From a bacterium (GTDB lineage Bacteria > Pseudomonadota > Alphaproteobacteria > Caulobacterales > Caulobacteraceae), in the NCBI GenBank assembly GCA_030824495.1, contig JAVBXP010000028.1:1-64000 (forward strand): a stretch of 64,000 bases of DNA, given 5' to 3'. The position numbers and the translations under genes are program-made. This document shows, one piece after another, positions 17,527 to 26,037 of this stretch (its first letter is position 1; the number at the start of each line of letters is the position of its first letter). The notes beneath the pieces were generated by a model. The model was not told where the DNA came from and did no database searches. It worked only from the letters and a program-made list of their open reading frames with translations.

Positions 17527-18501
17527 TCAGGCGATCAGCATCACCTTGCCGACGTGGCTTCCGCCCTCAAGATAGGCGTGGGCGGCGGCGGCTTCGGCCA
17601 GGGGGAAGGTCTTGTCGATCTGGGGCGTCAGCTTGCCGGCCGCGATCCAGGGCCAGACCTGGGCTTCGATGGCGGCGGCCAGGCGCGCCTTTTCGTCGGC
17701 GTTGCGGGGGCGCAGGGTCGAGCCGGTGACCAGGGCGCGCTTGAGCATCAGCTTGAAGATCGGCAGGGCGACTTCGCCGCCGGCCTGGGTGGCGATGTAG
17801 ACGATACGGCCACCGGTGCGGATCGAATCCAGGCCCTTGGCGAAGTAGTCGCCCCCGACCATGTCCAGGATCACATCGACGCCGCCTTGCGCCTTGGCGA
17901 CTTCGGTGAAGTCCTGGGTTGTCACGTCGACGCTGACATCTGCCCCGAGCTTCAGGGCTTCAGCGGCCTTGCCGGCGCCCCGGCTGGTGGCGATCACCTT
18001 CGCGCCGGCGGCCTTGGCCATCTGGATCGCCGTCGTCCCGATCCCGGACGTCGCGCCGTGGACCATCAGGGTCTCGCCGCTCTTCAGGCGGCCGTGCTCG
18101 AACACGTTGGCGAAGACCGTGAAGACGGTCTCGGGCAGGGCGGCGGCCTGCACATAGTCCAGGCCCTCGGGGATCGGCAGGGCGTGGCGGGCGTCGCACA
18201 CGGCATATTCCGCATAGCCGCCGCCGCCGAGCAGGGCGCAGACCTTGTCGCCGACCTTCCAGCGGCCGGCCGCGACCAGAACCTCGCCGGCGACTTCCAG
18301 GCCCAACGTATCGGGCGCGCCGGGCGGCGGCGGATAGGCGCCGATGCGCTGCGCCAGGTCGGGACGGTTCACGCCGGCCGCATGGACCTTGATCAGGATT
18401 TGGCCGGGACCGGGAACTGGGCGGGGGATCGTCGCCGCTTTCAGGTTTTCCGCAGGTCCTCGCCCGCCCTCCACAGTGATGGCGGTCATGGTGTCGCTCA
18501 C
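17527..18501 (-). CDS. NAD(P)H:quinone oxidoreductase, PIG3/zeta-crystallin type
   Basis: A 324-residue medium-chain dehydrogenase/reductase. It has the GroES-like N-terminal domain with AAGVNRPDLAQR, the quinone-oxidoreductase signature region MVHGATSGIGTTAIQMAKAAGAKVIAT for NADPH binding, and no zinc-binding cysteines. These features place it with PIG3-like quinone reductases that reduce quinones by one or two electrons. It starts at ATG and is divergent from the DUF1192 gene. Its 3' end is fused to the remains of the deleted receptor gene, so its transcript probably ends at the receptor's terminator. Confidence 0.88.
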   Translation of the reverse strand: MSDTMTAITVEGGRGPAENLKAATIPRPVPGPGQILIKVHAAGVNRPDLAQRIGAYPPPPGAPDTLGLEVAGEVLVAAGRWKVGDKVCALLGGGGYAEYAVCDARHALPIPEGLDYVQAAALPETVFTVFANVFEHGRLKSGETLMVHGATSGIGTTAIQMAKAAGAKVIATSRGAGKAAEALKLGADVSVDVTTQDFTEVAKAQGGVDVILDMVGGDYFAKGLDSIRTGGRIVYIATQAGGEVALPIFKLMLKRALVTGSTLRPRNADEKARLAAAIEAQVWPWIAAGKLTPQIDKTFPLAEAAAAHAYLEGGSHVGKVMLIA

Positions 18502-18587
18502 GGGTGTGCCCTCCGGTCGTTTTGCGGGTAAAGTTTTCTCAGTGCTCAGATAGACGTCGAAGGACGCTCGGCAAAGGGAGGCTCTTG

Positions 18588-18791
18588 ATGGAAGAACCGG
18601 TGGAAACCCGCGTTGGACGCGGTCAGCGCCTCACCGAGGCGATGCGCGAGGATCTCGAACTCTACGCCGTCGTGGAGTTGGAAGAGCGTATCGAGGCTCT
18701 GGAAGTCGAGATCGCCAGGTGTCGTGCCCAGATTGAGCGTAAGCGCGCGGGCCGCGCCGAGGCCGACGCGCTATTCTCAAGGCCAAGCTGA
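18588..18791 (+). CDS. DUF1192 family protein
   Basis: A 67-residue protein with a central heptad-rich helix (LYAVVELEERIEALEVEIARCRAQIERKRAGRAEADALF), the hallmark of DUF1192. The ATG at 18588 follows AAAGGGAGG; the open frame upstream lacks support. DUF1192 is alphaproteobacterial, and its gene commonly precedes the DUF1465 gene, as here. The function of DUF1192 is not established; a short coiled coil suggests it binds a partner. Confidence 0.85.
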   Translation: MEEPVETRVGRGQRLTEAMREDLELYAVVELEERIEALEVEIARCRAQIERKRAGRAEADALFSRPS

Positions 18792-18802
18792 CCTGCGTAT
18801 AC

Positions 18803-18839
18803 GGATAACCGAACGTAAACGCGGATCATGGATAACCGA
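18803..18839 (+). promoter_or_regulatory. Direct repeats upstream of rcdA
   Basis: GGATAACCGA occurs twice, at 18803-18812 and 18830-18839, followed by GTAAAC- and GTTTA-containing stretches. The 27-bp phase (start to start) is close to two and a half helical turns. They lie 88 bp before the rcdA start and may be regulator sites. Confidence 0.4.
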
Positions 18840-18926
18840 TGTTTAGGTTTGGCACGGGGGTTGCAGACCCACCGGTCCGAGCGCCGCATACCAAGCGGGC
18901 GAAGCTATTAGAGGCTCAGTGCTTTG

Positions 18927-19433
18927 ATGACCGATGGATTTGCCCCTGCGGGCGCCTGGCGAGCCGATGTGATCCAGGACTTCGCGCGGTCTGAATTGTT
19001 CGACAGGACCTTCCAGGAGGGCATGGACCTCGTGGAAGAGACAGCGGGCTACCTCGACGGTTCCGGCCGTCAGGAGTCGAAGCTTTTGTCGCGCAATGCA
19101 GCCTTGGCCTATGCCGGCGAAAGCATGCGCCTCACCACCCGCCTGATGCAGGTGGCCTCCTGGCTGCTGGTCCAGCGCGCGGTGCGCGAAGGCGACATGC
19201 CGCCCGAAGGCGCCTGCGAGGACCGCTACCGGTTGGGCGCCGAAGACGTCTGCCGCGGTCCCACCACTGAAGATTTGCCGGTGGGCCTGCTGGCGTTGCT
19301 CGATCGGTCAGAGCGCCTCTATGAGCGCGTCCGCCACCTCGACCGCCGGATGTATGTCGAGGACACCACCATCGAAATCCCGAACCCGGTGCTGTCCCAA
19401 TTTGACCGACTGCAGGCCGCCTTCGGCCGCTGA
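18927..19433 (+). CDS. rcdA: DUF1465 protein, RcdA-like regulator of CtrA degradation
   Basis: A 168-residue helical protein of the DUF1465 family. In Caulobacter crescentus the member RcdA is an adaptor that, with CpdR and PopA, helps ClpXP degrade the cell-cycle regulator CtrA at the pole. Family features visible are the N-terminal SELFDRTFQEGMDLVEETAGYLDG segment and the SKLLSRNAALAYAGESMRLTTRLMQVASWLLVQRAV helix bundle. The ATG at 18927 directly follows a TTG that could also start translation. It sits after DUF1192 in the usual order. Orthology to RcdA is inferred from family and context; the CtrA link has not been shown for this organism. Confidence 0.82.
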   Translation: MTDGFAPAGAWRADVIQDFARSELFDRTFQEGMDLVEETAGYLDGSGRQESKLLSRNAALAYAGESMRLTTRLMQVASWLLVQRAVREGDMPPEGACEDRYRLGAEDVCRGPTTEDLPVGLLALLDRSERLYERVRHLDRRMYVEDTTIEIPNPVLSQFDRLQAAFGR

Positions 19434-19456
19434 GGTCGAGCGGCTCCTTTTGCGCG

Positions 19457-19576
19457 CGATCAGGTGTTCGCGTGTCCGGGTCTTGTGACGCAAACTCGCG
19501 TGAAGCTGTTGTTGCACGGTCTCCCCAACCTCAAGGTGTCATCCCGGAAAGCGCGAAGCGCTTGTCCGGGACCCAT
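19457..19576. repeat. Upstream flank of GIY-YIG gene: direct repeat plus palindrome
   Basis: CGATCAGGTGTTC at 19457-19469 is the first copy of a 13-bp direct repeat (second at 19892-19904). A palindrome follows at 19536-19576: GTGTCATCCCGGA ... TCCGGGACCCAT, with inner arms AGCGC-GAA-GCGCT. It belongs to the same broad family as the other GTCAT-CCCGG palindromes in the window. Confidence 0.7.
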
Positions 19577-19885
19577 TCGCGCCGAGCTTGCCGGATAAAT
19601 TACTACGTCTACATTCTCGCCAGCGGTCGACATGGCACGCTCTATGTCGGCGTGACCAACAGCCTCGAGAACCGCGTCACCCAGCACAAAGCCAAGGAAG
19701 TCGCCGGGTTCACCAAGCGCTATGGCGTGGATCGGCTAGTCTGGTGGCGAGCTTACGGCGAGATCACCGAAGCCATTCATTTCGAGAAGCAGCTCAAGCG
19801 CTGGCGGCGCGAATGGAAGGTGCGGCTGATCGAGGGGCAGAACCCAGACTGGGGCGATCTCTATCCAGCGATGATCGCGCCCTAG
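19562..19885 (+). CDS. GIY-YIG nuclease-domain protein (UPF0213 type), copy 1
   Basis: Single-domain GIY-YIG protein of about 107 residues. The core reads YYVYILASGRHGTLYVGVTNSLENRVTQHK, with the paired-tyrosine YxY..GT-LYVGVT motif, Arg in the following helix, His, and later FEKQLKRWRREWKVRLIE with the conserved Glu. It is related to UvrC and YhbQ nuclease domains. The start is uncertain: the conserved part begins near 19600 and no ATG is close, so TTG at 19562 is given; GTG at 19472 is the other option. The start lies within a palindromic repeat, and inverted palindromes flank the gene. Function unknown; a role in repeat mobility or DNA repair is possible. Confidence 0.7.
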   Translation: MSGTHSRRACRINYYVYILASGRHGTLYVGVTNSLENRVTQHKAKEVAGFTKRYGVDRLVWWRAYGEITEAIHFEKQLKRWRREWKVRLIEGQNPDWGDLYPAMIAP

Positions 19886-19891
19886 CCTGCC

Positions 19892-19945
19892 CGATCAGGT
19901 GTTCATGGGTCCCGGACAGCCGCTACGCGACTTCCGGGATGACAC
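19892..19945. repeat. Downstream flank of GIY-YIG gene: direct repeat plus palindrome
   Basis: Second copy of CGATCAGGTGTTC (19892-19904), running into the palindrome ATGGGTCCCGGA ... TTCCGGGATGACAC, an inverted copy of the palindrome upstream of the same gene. Confidence 0.7.
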
Positions 19946-19965
19946 GGGAGCCATCCACCCACAGC

Positions 19966-19997
19966 AAAAAACGCCGCGCACGGGACGCGGCGTTTTT
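19966..19997 (-). terminator. Intrinsic terminator after rpmE (bidirectional)
   Basis: ACGCCGCG ... CGCGGCGT with an A-run on one side and a T-run on the other, giving T-tails in both directions. It serves rpmE and probably the GIY-YIG gene. Confidence 0.85.
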
Positions 19998-20043
19998 GTA
20001 GCTGCTCACAAGGATCTGCTGCGCGACGAACGCGCGGGCAGTC

Positions 20044-20268
20044 CTACTTGCGGGTGAAGCCGCCGAACTTGGCGTTGAAGCGCGACACGCGACCACCACG
20101 GTCCAGCATGTGCTGGTTGCCGCCGGTCCACGCCGGGTGCGTCTTCGGATCGATATCCAGGTTCAGCGTCGCGCCTTCTTTGCCGAAGGTCGAGCGCGTC
20201 TGATAGCTCGAGCCGTCGGTCATCACCACGGTGATGAAGTGATAGTCGGGGTGGGTGTCTTGTTTCAT
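20044..20268 (-). CDS. rpmE: 50S ribosomal protein L31
   Basis: A 74-residue L31 of the alphaproteobacterial form, starting [19 protein letters not shown] and containing [22 protein letters not shown] and the basic tail [11 protein letters not shown]. It lacks the CxxC zinc-binding pairs found in some L31 proteins. L31 bridges the ribosomal subunits. The ATG at 20268 gives the normal family length; a longer open frame upstream is not coding. It is divergent from the ABC exporter gene, with about 120 bp between them. Confidence 0.96.
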   Translation of the reverse strand: MKQDTHPDYHFITVVMTDGSSYQTRSTFGKEGATLNLDIDPKTHPAWTGGNQHMLDRGGRVSRFNAKFGGFTRK

Positions 20269-20387
20269 CGAAAGGGCAACCGACGTAAAGGAGCGGCAGG
20301 AATATATCGCGGCGCCACGGATGGCGGACGCGAGGAAGCCGCGCGTATACAGGAAAAGGCGCGGGAAGAGCAAGGGCGCTAGTTTAT

Positions 20388-22238
20388 ATGAGTGATATGG
20401 CCCACGAGGCCCCCGCCCCCGGACGCCCAAGCGCGGGCGCCGCAATGGCCCAGGATTTGAGCGAAGCCGCCGATCGTCGGGCGCGCAGCCGCAACGTCAA
20501 GGCGCTCGGCCGCCTGATGCCGTTCCTGGCGATGCACAAGGGCGACGCCGCCTGGGCGGGTCTCTTCCTGCTGACCGCGACAGCGTCCACCCTGGGTCTC
20601 TCCGGCGCCGTGCGGCTGCTGGTCGACCACCTGACCGACCCCAAGGCCAGCGCGGCGACGGTCGATCCCTGGTTCTGGCTGATCGGCGGCGTCGCCCTGG
20701 CGCTCGCGGCCTCCAGCGCCCTGCGCTACTTCTTTGTCACCAAGCTGGGGGAGCGGATCACCGCCGACCTGCGCAAGGCGGCCTACGCCCACATCCTGAC
20801 CCTCGATCCGACCTTCTTCTTAAAGACCCGCACGGGCGAGGTGCTGTCGCGCCTGACCACCGACATCCAGATCGTCGAGAGCCTGCTCTCCACCTCTATC
20901 TCTGTGGCGCTGCGCAATCTGCTGACCCTGATCGGCGCCCTGATCCTGCTGGTGATCGTCAGCCCCAGCCTCACCGGCCTGGTGCTGGGCATCTTCCCGT
21001 TCGTGCTGGCGCCGCTGTTCCTGTTCGGAAAGCGGGTCCGCAAGCTGACCATGTCGACCCAGGATCAGTTCGCCGCCGCCGTCGGCCATGCCGGCGAGAC
21101 CCTCGACGCGCTGGAGACCGTCCAGGCCTTCGGGCGCGAGGACGCCGGCGCTGCGCGGTTCGGCGAGGCGGTCGAAAGCTCGTTCCAAACCTCCCTGCGC
21201 CGGATGACCGCGCGGGCGATCATGACCGCCCTGGTCATCGGCCTCGTCTTCGGCGGCGTTGTGGTGATCTTCTGGCTCGGCGTCCACGCCGGCCTGCGCG
21301 GCGAGATGACCTGGGGCGCGCTGTTCCAGTTCGCCTTCCTCTCAGTGATGGCCGCCGGTTCGGTGGGCGCCCTGGGCGAGACATGGGGCGACGTCCAGAA
21401 GGCCGCAGGGGCCATGGAGCGGATCTCCGAGCTTCTGGCCGCCAAACCCACCATCGCAGCGCCCGCGGCGCCCAAGGCCCTGCCGGTCCCGGCGCGCGGC
21501 GAGATCGAGTTCGAGGGCGTCGACTTCGCCTATCCAGGCCGCCCCGACGCTCTGGCGCTCAGCGGCTTCACTTTGAAGGTGGCGCCCGGCGAGCGGGTGG
21601 CCCTGGTCGGGCCGTCGGGCTCGGGCAAGAGCACGGTCTTCCGGCTGCTGCTGCGGTTCTACGACCCGCAGAGCGGGACGATCCGCCTGGACGGCGTGGA
21701 TCTGCGTGACGCCGATCCTGCCGAGGTGCGGGCTCGCATGGCGCTGGTCTCGCAGGACTCGCCGCTGTTCTCCGGTTCGGCGGCGGAAAACATCCGCTTC
21801 GGGCGTCCGGACGCCGATCTGGATTCCATCCGGGCCGTCGCCCGCGCGGCCCAGGCCGAGGGCTTCCTCGAAGCCCTGCCGGAAGGCTTTGAAACTCTGT
21901 TGGGCGACCGCGCCCGCAGTCTGTCGGGCGGCCAGCGCCAACGTCTGGCCATCGCCCGCGCGCTGATCCGCGAGACGCCGATCCTGCTGCTCGACGAGGC
22001 CACCAGCGCGCTGGACGCGGAGAACGAGCAACTGGTCCAACGTGCGCTGGAAGGCGCCATGGTCGGCCACACCACCCTGGTCATCGCCCACCGGCTGGCC
22101 ACCGTGCTCAAGGCCGACCGCATCGTGGTCATGGACGGCGGCCAGGTGGTCGAGCAGGGGACCCACGCCGAGCTCGCCGCCAAGGGTGGTCTCTATTCAC
22201 GCCTCGCCGCCCTACAGTTCGGCGACGCCGCGGCCTAG
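20388..22238 (+). CDS. MsbA-like ABC exporter, fused permease and ATPase
   Basis: A 616-residue half-transporter expected to work as a homodimer in the inner membrane. After a 40-residue cytoplasmic lead, a six-helix exporter domain (about residues 50-340) precedes the ATPase. Motifs are Walker [10 protein letters not shown] (from residue 408), the ABC signature LSGGQRQR (residue 512), Walker [13 protein letters not shown] and the switch histidine in VIAHRLAT. The family includes lipid and drug exporters; a lipid A-core flippase role cannot be told from sequence alone. The start ATG lies about 120 bp from rpmE. Its 3' end overlaps the convergent glycerophosphodiesterase gene by 27 bp. Confidence 0.9.
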   Translation: MSDMAHEAPAPGRPSAGAAMAQDLSEAADRRARSRNVKALGRLMPFLAMHKGDAAWAGLFLLTATASTLGLSGAVRLLVDHLTDPKASAATVDPWFWLIGGVALALAASSALRYFFVTKLGERITADLRKAAYAHILTLDPTFFLKTRTGEVLSRLTTDIQIVESLLSTSISVALRNLLTLIGALILLVIVSPSLTGLVLGIFPFVLAPLFLFGKRVRKLTMSTQDQFAAAVGHAGETLDALETVQAFGREDAGAARFGEAVESSFQTSLRRMTARAIMTALVIGLVFGGVVVIFWLGVHAGLRGEMTWGALFQFAFLSVMAAGSVGALGETWGDVQKAAGAMERISELLAAKPTIAAPAAPKALPVPARGEIEFEGVDFAYPGRPDALALSGFTLKVAPGERVALVGPSGSGKSTVFRLLLRFYDPQSGTIRLDGVDLRDADPAEVRARMALVSQDSPLFSGSAAENIRFGRPDADLDSIRAVARAAQAEGFLEALPEGFETLLGDRARSLSGGQRQRLAIARALIRETPILLLDEATSALDAENEQLVQRALEGAMVGHTTLVIAHRLATVLKADRIVVMDGGQVVEQGTHAELAAKGGLYSRLAALQFGDAAA

Positions 22239-23261
22239 GGCATAGTTCCGGGCAGCGACGGCCATGGCTGGGAAGTCGCTGAAGACGCCGTCGACGCCTG
22301 CGGCGTAGAGGGCGTGGAATACGGCCTGGGCGTCGCCGTGCTCGGCCGGTGAAGGCCCGCGGCGCAGCTTGGCCGGCAGGAAGCGGTTTTCCGCTCGGAC
22401 GGTCCAGGGATGGACGAGCAGGCCGGCGGCGTGGGCGTCCTTTACTAAGTCGCTCGCGGGACCCAGCGCGCCGTCCACGGTCGGCAGGACCATCGACCAG
22501 TCGGGGCCGACGCCGTCGGCATAGGCCGCGATGGCCTTCAGGCCTTGAGCTGTGACCATGGCCGGGCTGTCCGCGGCGACCAACTGCACGCGCCGGGCTT
22601 TGGAGAGCGTCTTGAAGGTCGCCAGCGGGCCGGGTTCGAAACACTGCACGAACACCGCAGCGTCGGCGGCGTCCAGGTTGTTGATCCTCAACGCCCGCGC
22701 CAGCCGCGCCTCTATCGGCAGGCCCACGCTGGCCAGGAAGGTTGGGTGCTTCATCTCGGGATAAACGCCGATCACGCGACCCGCCCGGGCGCTCTCGACC
22801 CTGGCCAAGTCGATGACCTCCTGGAAGGTTGGAATGGCGTCCTGGCCATCGAACCTGGCGCTGCCAGGCCGCAGGTCCGGAATTCGCTCGCGGGCGCGCA
22901 GGGTCTTCAGTTCGGCCAGGGTGAAGTCCTCGGCGAACCAGCCTTCGACCTCCTCGCCGTCGATGACCTTGGTGGACCGCCGCGCGACGAACTCGGGGCG
23001 GGCGGTCACGTCGGTGGTTCCGGCGATCTCGTTCTCGTGGCGCACCACCAGGTGGCCGTCCCTGGTCACCACCAGGTCGGGCTCAATGAAGTCCGCGCCC
23101 TGGGCGATCGCCAGGAGGTAGGCGCTTAGGGTGTGCTCTGGACGCTCGCCGCTGGCGCCCCTGTGGGCGATGACGATGGGCTTGGGCGTTGTCTTGGCCA
23201 TGGCTGGGCTGGCCGCCAGGGCGGCGGTCGAGGCGGCGAAGGCGCGGCGCGTCAGGTGCAT
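22212..23261 (-). CDS. Glycerophosphodiester phosphodiesterase, exported
   Basis: A 349-residue GDPD enzyme that splits glycerophosphodiesters into glycerol-3-phosphate and an alcohol. It begins MHLTRRAFAASTAALAASPAMA, a twin-arginine-type signal, so the folded enzyme probably goes to the periplasm. The catalytic block is IVIAHRGASGERPEHT with the pair FIEPDLVVTRDGHLVVRHE, which supply the metal and base residues. Length fits periplasmic GlpQ-type enzymes. It overlaps the ABC exporter tail to tail. Its start is 45 bp downstream of the suhB stop on the same strand, so the two may be cotranscribed. Confidence 0.9.
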   Translation of the reverse strand: MHLTRRAFAASTAALAASPAMAKTTPKPIVIAHRGASGERPEHTLSAYLLAIAQGADFIEPDLVVTRDGHLVVRHENEIAGTTDVTARPEFVARRSTKVIDGEEVEGWFAEDFTLAELKTLRARERIPDLRPGSARFDGQDAIPTFQEVIDLARVESARAGRVIGVYPEMKHPTFLASVGLPIEARLARALRINNLDAADAAVFVQCFEPGPLATFKTLSKARRVQLVAADSPAMVTAQGLKAIAAYADGVGPDWSMVLPTVDGALGPASDLVKDAHAAGLLVHPWTVRAENRFLPAKLRRGPSPAEHGDAQAVFHALYAAGVDGVFSDFPAMAVAARNYALGRGVAEL

Positions 23262-23306
23262 AAGGACGATTTAGCCGTCCTGCGTGACGCTTCCGTCAAG
23301 GCAGAG

Positions 23307-24101
23307 TTAGCCGGCGGCCTTCAGCTTATCGAGCATCAGCGGGTGCAGCTCGAGATTGGCGGTGCAGATCGAGCCCTTGGTCAGCATGTCCTCGCCGCCG
23401 TCCATGTCGGTGACCTTGCCGCCGGCTTCCTGGATCATCAGCAGGCCCGCAGCCATGTCCCAGGGCTTCAGGTCGCGCTCCCAGAACCCGTCCAGGCGAC
23501 CGGCGGCCACATAGGCCAGGTCGAGGGACGCCGCGCCGAAGCGGCGAACGCCGGCCACGCGCTGGCTGATCTGGTGCAGCTCTTTAAGGAAGCGCGCGTG
23601 CTGGCCGTGACCGAGGAACGGGATGCCGGTGCCCAGCACGCTTTCGTCCAGGTGCTTGCGGCCGGCGACGCGCAGGCGCTTGTCGTTGACGAAGCAGCCC
23701 TTGCCCTTTTCGGCCCAGAACAACTCGTTGGTCACGGGGTTATAGGTCACCGCCGCCACGATCGCGCCTTCGCGCTGCAAAGCGATGTTGATCGCGAAGT
23801 GCGGGATGGCGTGCAGGAAGTTGGTGGTGCCGTCCAGCGGATCGACGATCCAGGTGTGGGTCTTGTCGGTGCCTTCGATCAGGCCGCGTTCCTCGCCGAG
23901 GAAGCTGTAGCCGGGGCGGGCCTTTTCCAGCGCTTCGAACACCGCCTGCTCGGCCTTGATGTCGGCGGCCGAGACGAAATCGGCCGGCGCCTTGCGCGAC
24001 ACCTGCAGCTCGGAAAGCTCGCCGAAATCACGGTTCAGGCCCCGGGCCGCCTTGCGGGCGGCGTCGGACATCACTTTCAGAAGAGCGGTTTGCGTCGACA
24101 C
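23307..24101 (-). CDS. suhB: Inositol monophosphatase family protein (SuhB)
   Basis: Lithium-sensitive Mg-dependent phosphatase that hydrolyses inositol-1-phosphate. Motif one is FLGEERGL with WIVDPLDGTTNFLH, and motif two is WDMAAGLLMIQEAGGKVTD near the C-terminus. All metal ligands (Glu, two Asp) are present. The GTG at 24101 (starting with STQTALLKVMSDAARKAARG) gives 264 residues, the family norm; a TTG eight codons upstream and an ATG ten codons downstream are alternatives. SuhB also influences ribosome assembly and transcription antitermination in E. coli; whether it does so here is unknown. Confidence 0.9.
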   Translation of the reverse strand: MSTQTALLKVMSDAARKAARGLNRDFGELSELQVSRKAPADFVSAADIKAEQAVFEALEKARPGYSFLGEERGLIEGTDKTHTWIVDPLDGTTNFLHAIPHFAINIALQREGAIVAAVTYNPVTNELFWAEKGKGCFVNDKRLRVAGRKHLDESVLGTGIPFLGHGQHARFLKELHQISQRVAGVRRFGAASLDLAYVAAGRLDGFWERDLKPWDMAAGLLMIQEAGGKVTDMDGGEDMLTKGSICTANLELHPLMLDKLKAAG

Positions 24102-24206
24102 AGGTGGTTCCAGTTCTAGCGCCAAGGGTGCGCTAAACGCGCCGGAAAGGCGGAAATTCGAGGCGCGGAACCTAGTGGGAGCAGGGCCTCAAGGCAAGGA
24201 TAGGCC

Positions 24207-24854
24207 TCAACCGCGTTCCGACAAGCCCTGGGCGATGGCCGCCTCGATGGCCGTCACCCCCGCCGCTGGCCCTTGCGGGTGCGCCCAGACGCCCGCCGAA
24301 ACCGCCAGGAAGTCGGCGCCGGCCTTGGCCAGGCCCGCGGCGTTATCGGCGTTGATCCCGCCGATGGCGACGCACGGCGTCTCCATGAACTGCTGCCAGA
24401 TGGTCAGGATTTCCGGCTCGGCGTGGGTGGGCGCTTCCTTGGTGGTGGTCGGGAAGAAGGCGCCGAAGGCGACATAGTCGGCCCCGCCCTCGGCCGCTTC
24501 CATCGCCAGGTGGCGGCTGTCGTGGCAGGTGACGCCGATCATCGCGTCCGGACCCATGATCATGCGCGCGTCCTTCAGTGGCATGTCCGACTGGCCGACA
24601 TGGACGCCGTCGCAGCCGAGCTTGGCGGCGAGGTCCGGGCGGTCGTTCAGGATGACCGCCACACCGCGCGCCTGGGCGATGGGCGAGAGCGCATCGACCG
24701 CCGCGGCGATCACCTGGTCGGGTTGATCCTTCAGGCGGATTTGCAGGGCGGCGACATCGCCGGCGTCCAGGGTCTGGGCGAGCAGCCGACCGAAGGCGGC
24801 GAGGTCGTCCAGGCGCGGCGGGGTGATCAGATAGAGGCGGCAATCGGCGGTCAT
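24207..24854 (-). CDS. thiE: Thiamine phosphate synthase
   Basis: A 215-residue TIM-barrel enzyme that joins the pyrimidine and thiazole moieties to give thiamine phosphate. Visible are [44 protein letters not shown] (phosphate and metal binding), [34 protein letters not shown] and the C-terminal phosphate loop VAIGGIN. It begins nine bases after the stop of the bd-oxidase small subunit, an unexpected operon partner, and no other thi gene is in the window. Confidence 0.92.
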   Translation of the reverse strand: MTADCRLYLITPPRLDDLAAFGRLLAQTLDAGDVAALQIRLKDQPDQVIAAAVDALSPIAQARGVAVILNDRPDLAAKLGCDGVHVGQSDMPLKDARMIMGPDAMIGVTCHDSRHLAMEAAEGGADYVAFGAFFPTTTKEAPTHAEPEILTIWQQFMETPCVAIGGINADNAAGLAKAGADFLAVSAGVWAHPQGPAAGVTAIEAAIAQGLSERG

Positions 24855-24863
24855 GGCCGCCTT

Positions 24864-25025
24864 CTAACCCTGCGGATAGTCCGGCAACAGCGCCTTCATC
24901 GTATAGGCCACGATGGCGGTGACGCTGGTCGCGGCCACGGCGATGCCGAAGAACCAGGCGAGGCGCTTGTACCACGGGGGCAGGGGATCGCCCGGCTCGG
25001 GCGGGGGTTCAATGATATCCCGCAT
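24864..25025 (-). CDS. DUF2474 small subunit of a cyanide-insensitive bd oxidase
   Basis: A 53-residue protein with one transmembrane helix. It has a proline-rich cytoplasmic start, then PPWYKRLAWFFGIAVAATSV and a short tail; this is the DUF2474 (CydX/CbdX-like) pattern. Such miniproteins associate with CydAB and stabilise the haem site. The ATG at 25025 lies inside the end of cydB, overlapping it by 17 bases, which implies translational coupling. Confidence 0.85.
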   Translation of the reverse strand: MRDIIEPPPEPGDPLPPWYKRLAWFFGIAVAATSVTAIVAYTMKALLPDYPQG

Positions 25026-26037
25026 CGGCCGTCACCTTGCCTCTGAACAGCCAATAGACCCAGATCGTGTAGCCCAGGATCACCGGCAGCAGGATCGCCA
25101 CCCCGACCAGCATCAGGGCAAGGGCGTTGTCCTGGTTGGCGGCCTGCCGATAGGTCATGTCGTAGGGTACGATGTTGGGGAAGAAACCTACCGCCAGGCC
25201 AAAATAGCCGGAGAGAAAGACCAGGCTCGCTCCGAGATGCGGCCAACCGTGCGAGCGGCTTCTCAGCCCCATCGCCACGAGCGCCAATCCGGCAAGGCCG
25301 ACGATCGGGATCGGTGTGAGCGGGAGGAACACCGCCATGTCGAACCCGCCATTTGCGAACCCCCAGCGTTCGGCCACCCGCGGGTGCACAAAGAGCGTGG
25401 CGACGCTGACCGCCGCCAGCAGAGCCGCCGTCGCCGCGCCGGCGATCCAGGCCCAGCGCCGGGCGTCGCCATGCAGTTCGGTCTCGGTCTTCCAGACCAG
25501 CCAGGTCGCGCCGAGCAGGGCGTAGCCGGCGACCAGGCCGGCGGCGACCAGCAAGGTATAGGGCGTCAGCCAGTCGAACGGGCCGCCGCCAAAGGCCAGG
25601 TTCTCGTCCAGCGTGATGCCTTGGATAAAGCCGCCAAGGATCAAGCCCTGGGCGAAGGTCGCGCAGATCGAACCGCCGGCGAAGGCCGCGGTCCAGAAGG
25701 CCTTGCCGCGTCGGCGGCCGCGCAGCCGGAACTCGAAGGCCACCCCGCGCAGGATCAAGGCCAGAAGCATCAGGATGACGGGGATGTAGAGCGCCGGCAG
25801 GATCGCCGAATAGGCGAGGGGAAAGGCTGCGAACATGCCGCCGCCGCCAAGCACCAGCCACGTCTCGTTGCCGTCCCAGACCGGGGCGATGGAATCCATC
25901 ATCACGTCGCGGTCGGCGGGCGTGGCCGCGAACGGAAAGAGGATGCCGACGCCGAGGTCGAAGCCGTCCAGCAGCACGTAGAGCAACACCGCCGTGGCGA
26001 TGATGACGGCCCAGATCAGCGGGAGGTCGAGGGTCAT
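25009..26037 (-). CDS. cydB: Cytochrome bd-type (cyanide-insensitive) quinol oxidase subunit II
   Basis: A 342-residue membrane protein with about eight or nine helices, starting MTLDLPLIWAVIIATAVLLYVLLDGFDLGVGILFPF. The conserved DGFDLGVG and DVMMDSIAPVWDGNETWLV segments are diagnostic of CydB/CioB. The ATG at 26037 overlaps the cydA stop by four bases (ATGA), so the two are translationally coupled. A much longer open frame on this strand extends into cydA and is not used. Together with CydA it oxidises quinol and reduces oxygen to water without pumping protons. Confidence 0.95.
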   Translation of the reverse strand: MTLDLPLIWAVIIATAVLLYVLLDGFDLGVGILFPFAATPADRDVMMDSIAPVWDGNETWLVLGGGGMFAAFPLAYSAILPALYIPVILMLLALILRGVAFEFRLRGRRRGKAFWTAAFAGGSICATFAQGLILGGFIQGITLDENLAFGGGPFDWLTPYTLLVAAGLVAGYALLGATWLVWKTETELHGDARRWAWIAGAATAALLAAVSVATLFVHPRVAERWGFANGGFDMAVFLPLTPIPIVGLAGLALVAMGLRSRSHGWPHLGASLVFLSGYFGLAVGFFPNIVPYDMTYRQAANQDNALALMLVGVAILLPVILGYTIWVYWLFRGKVTADAGYH

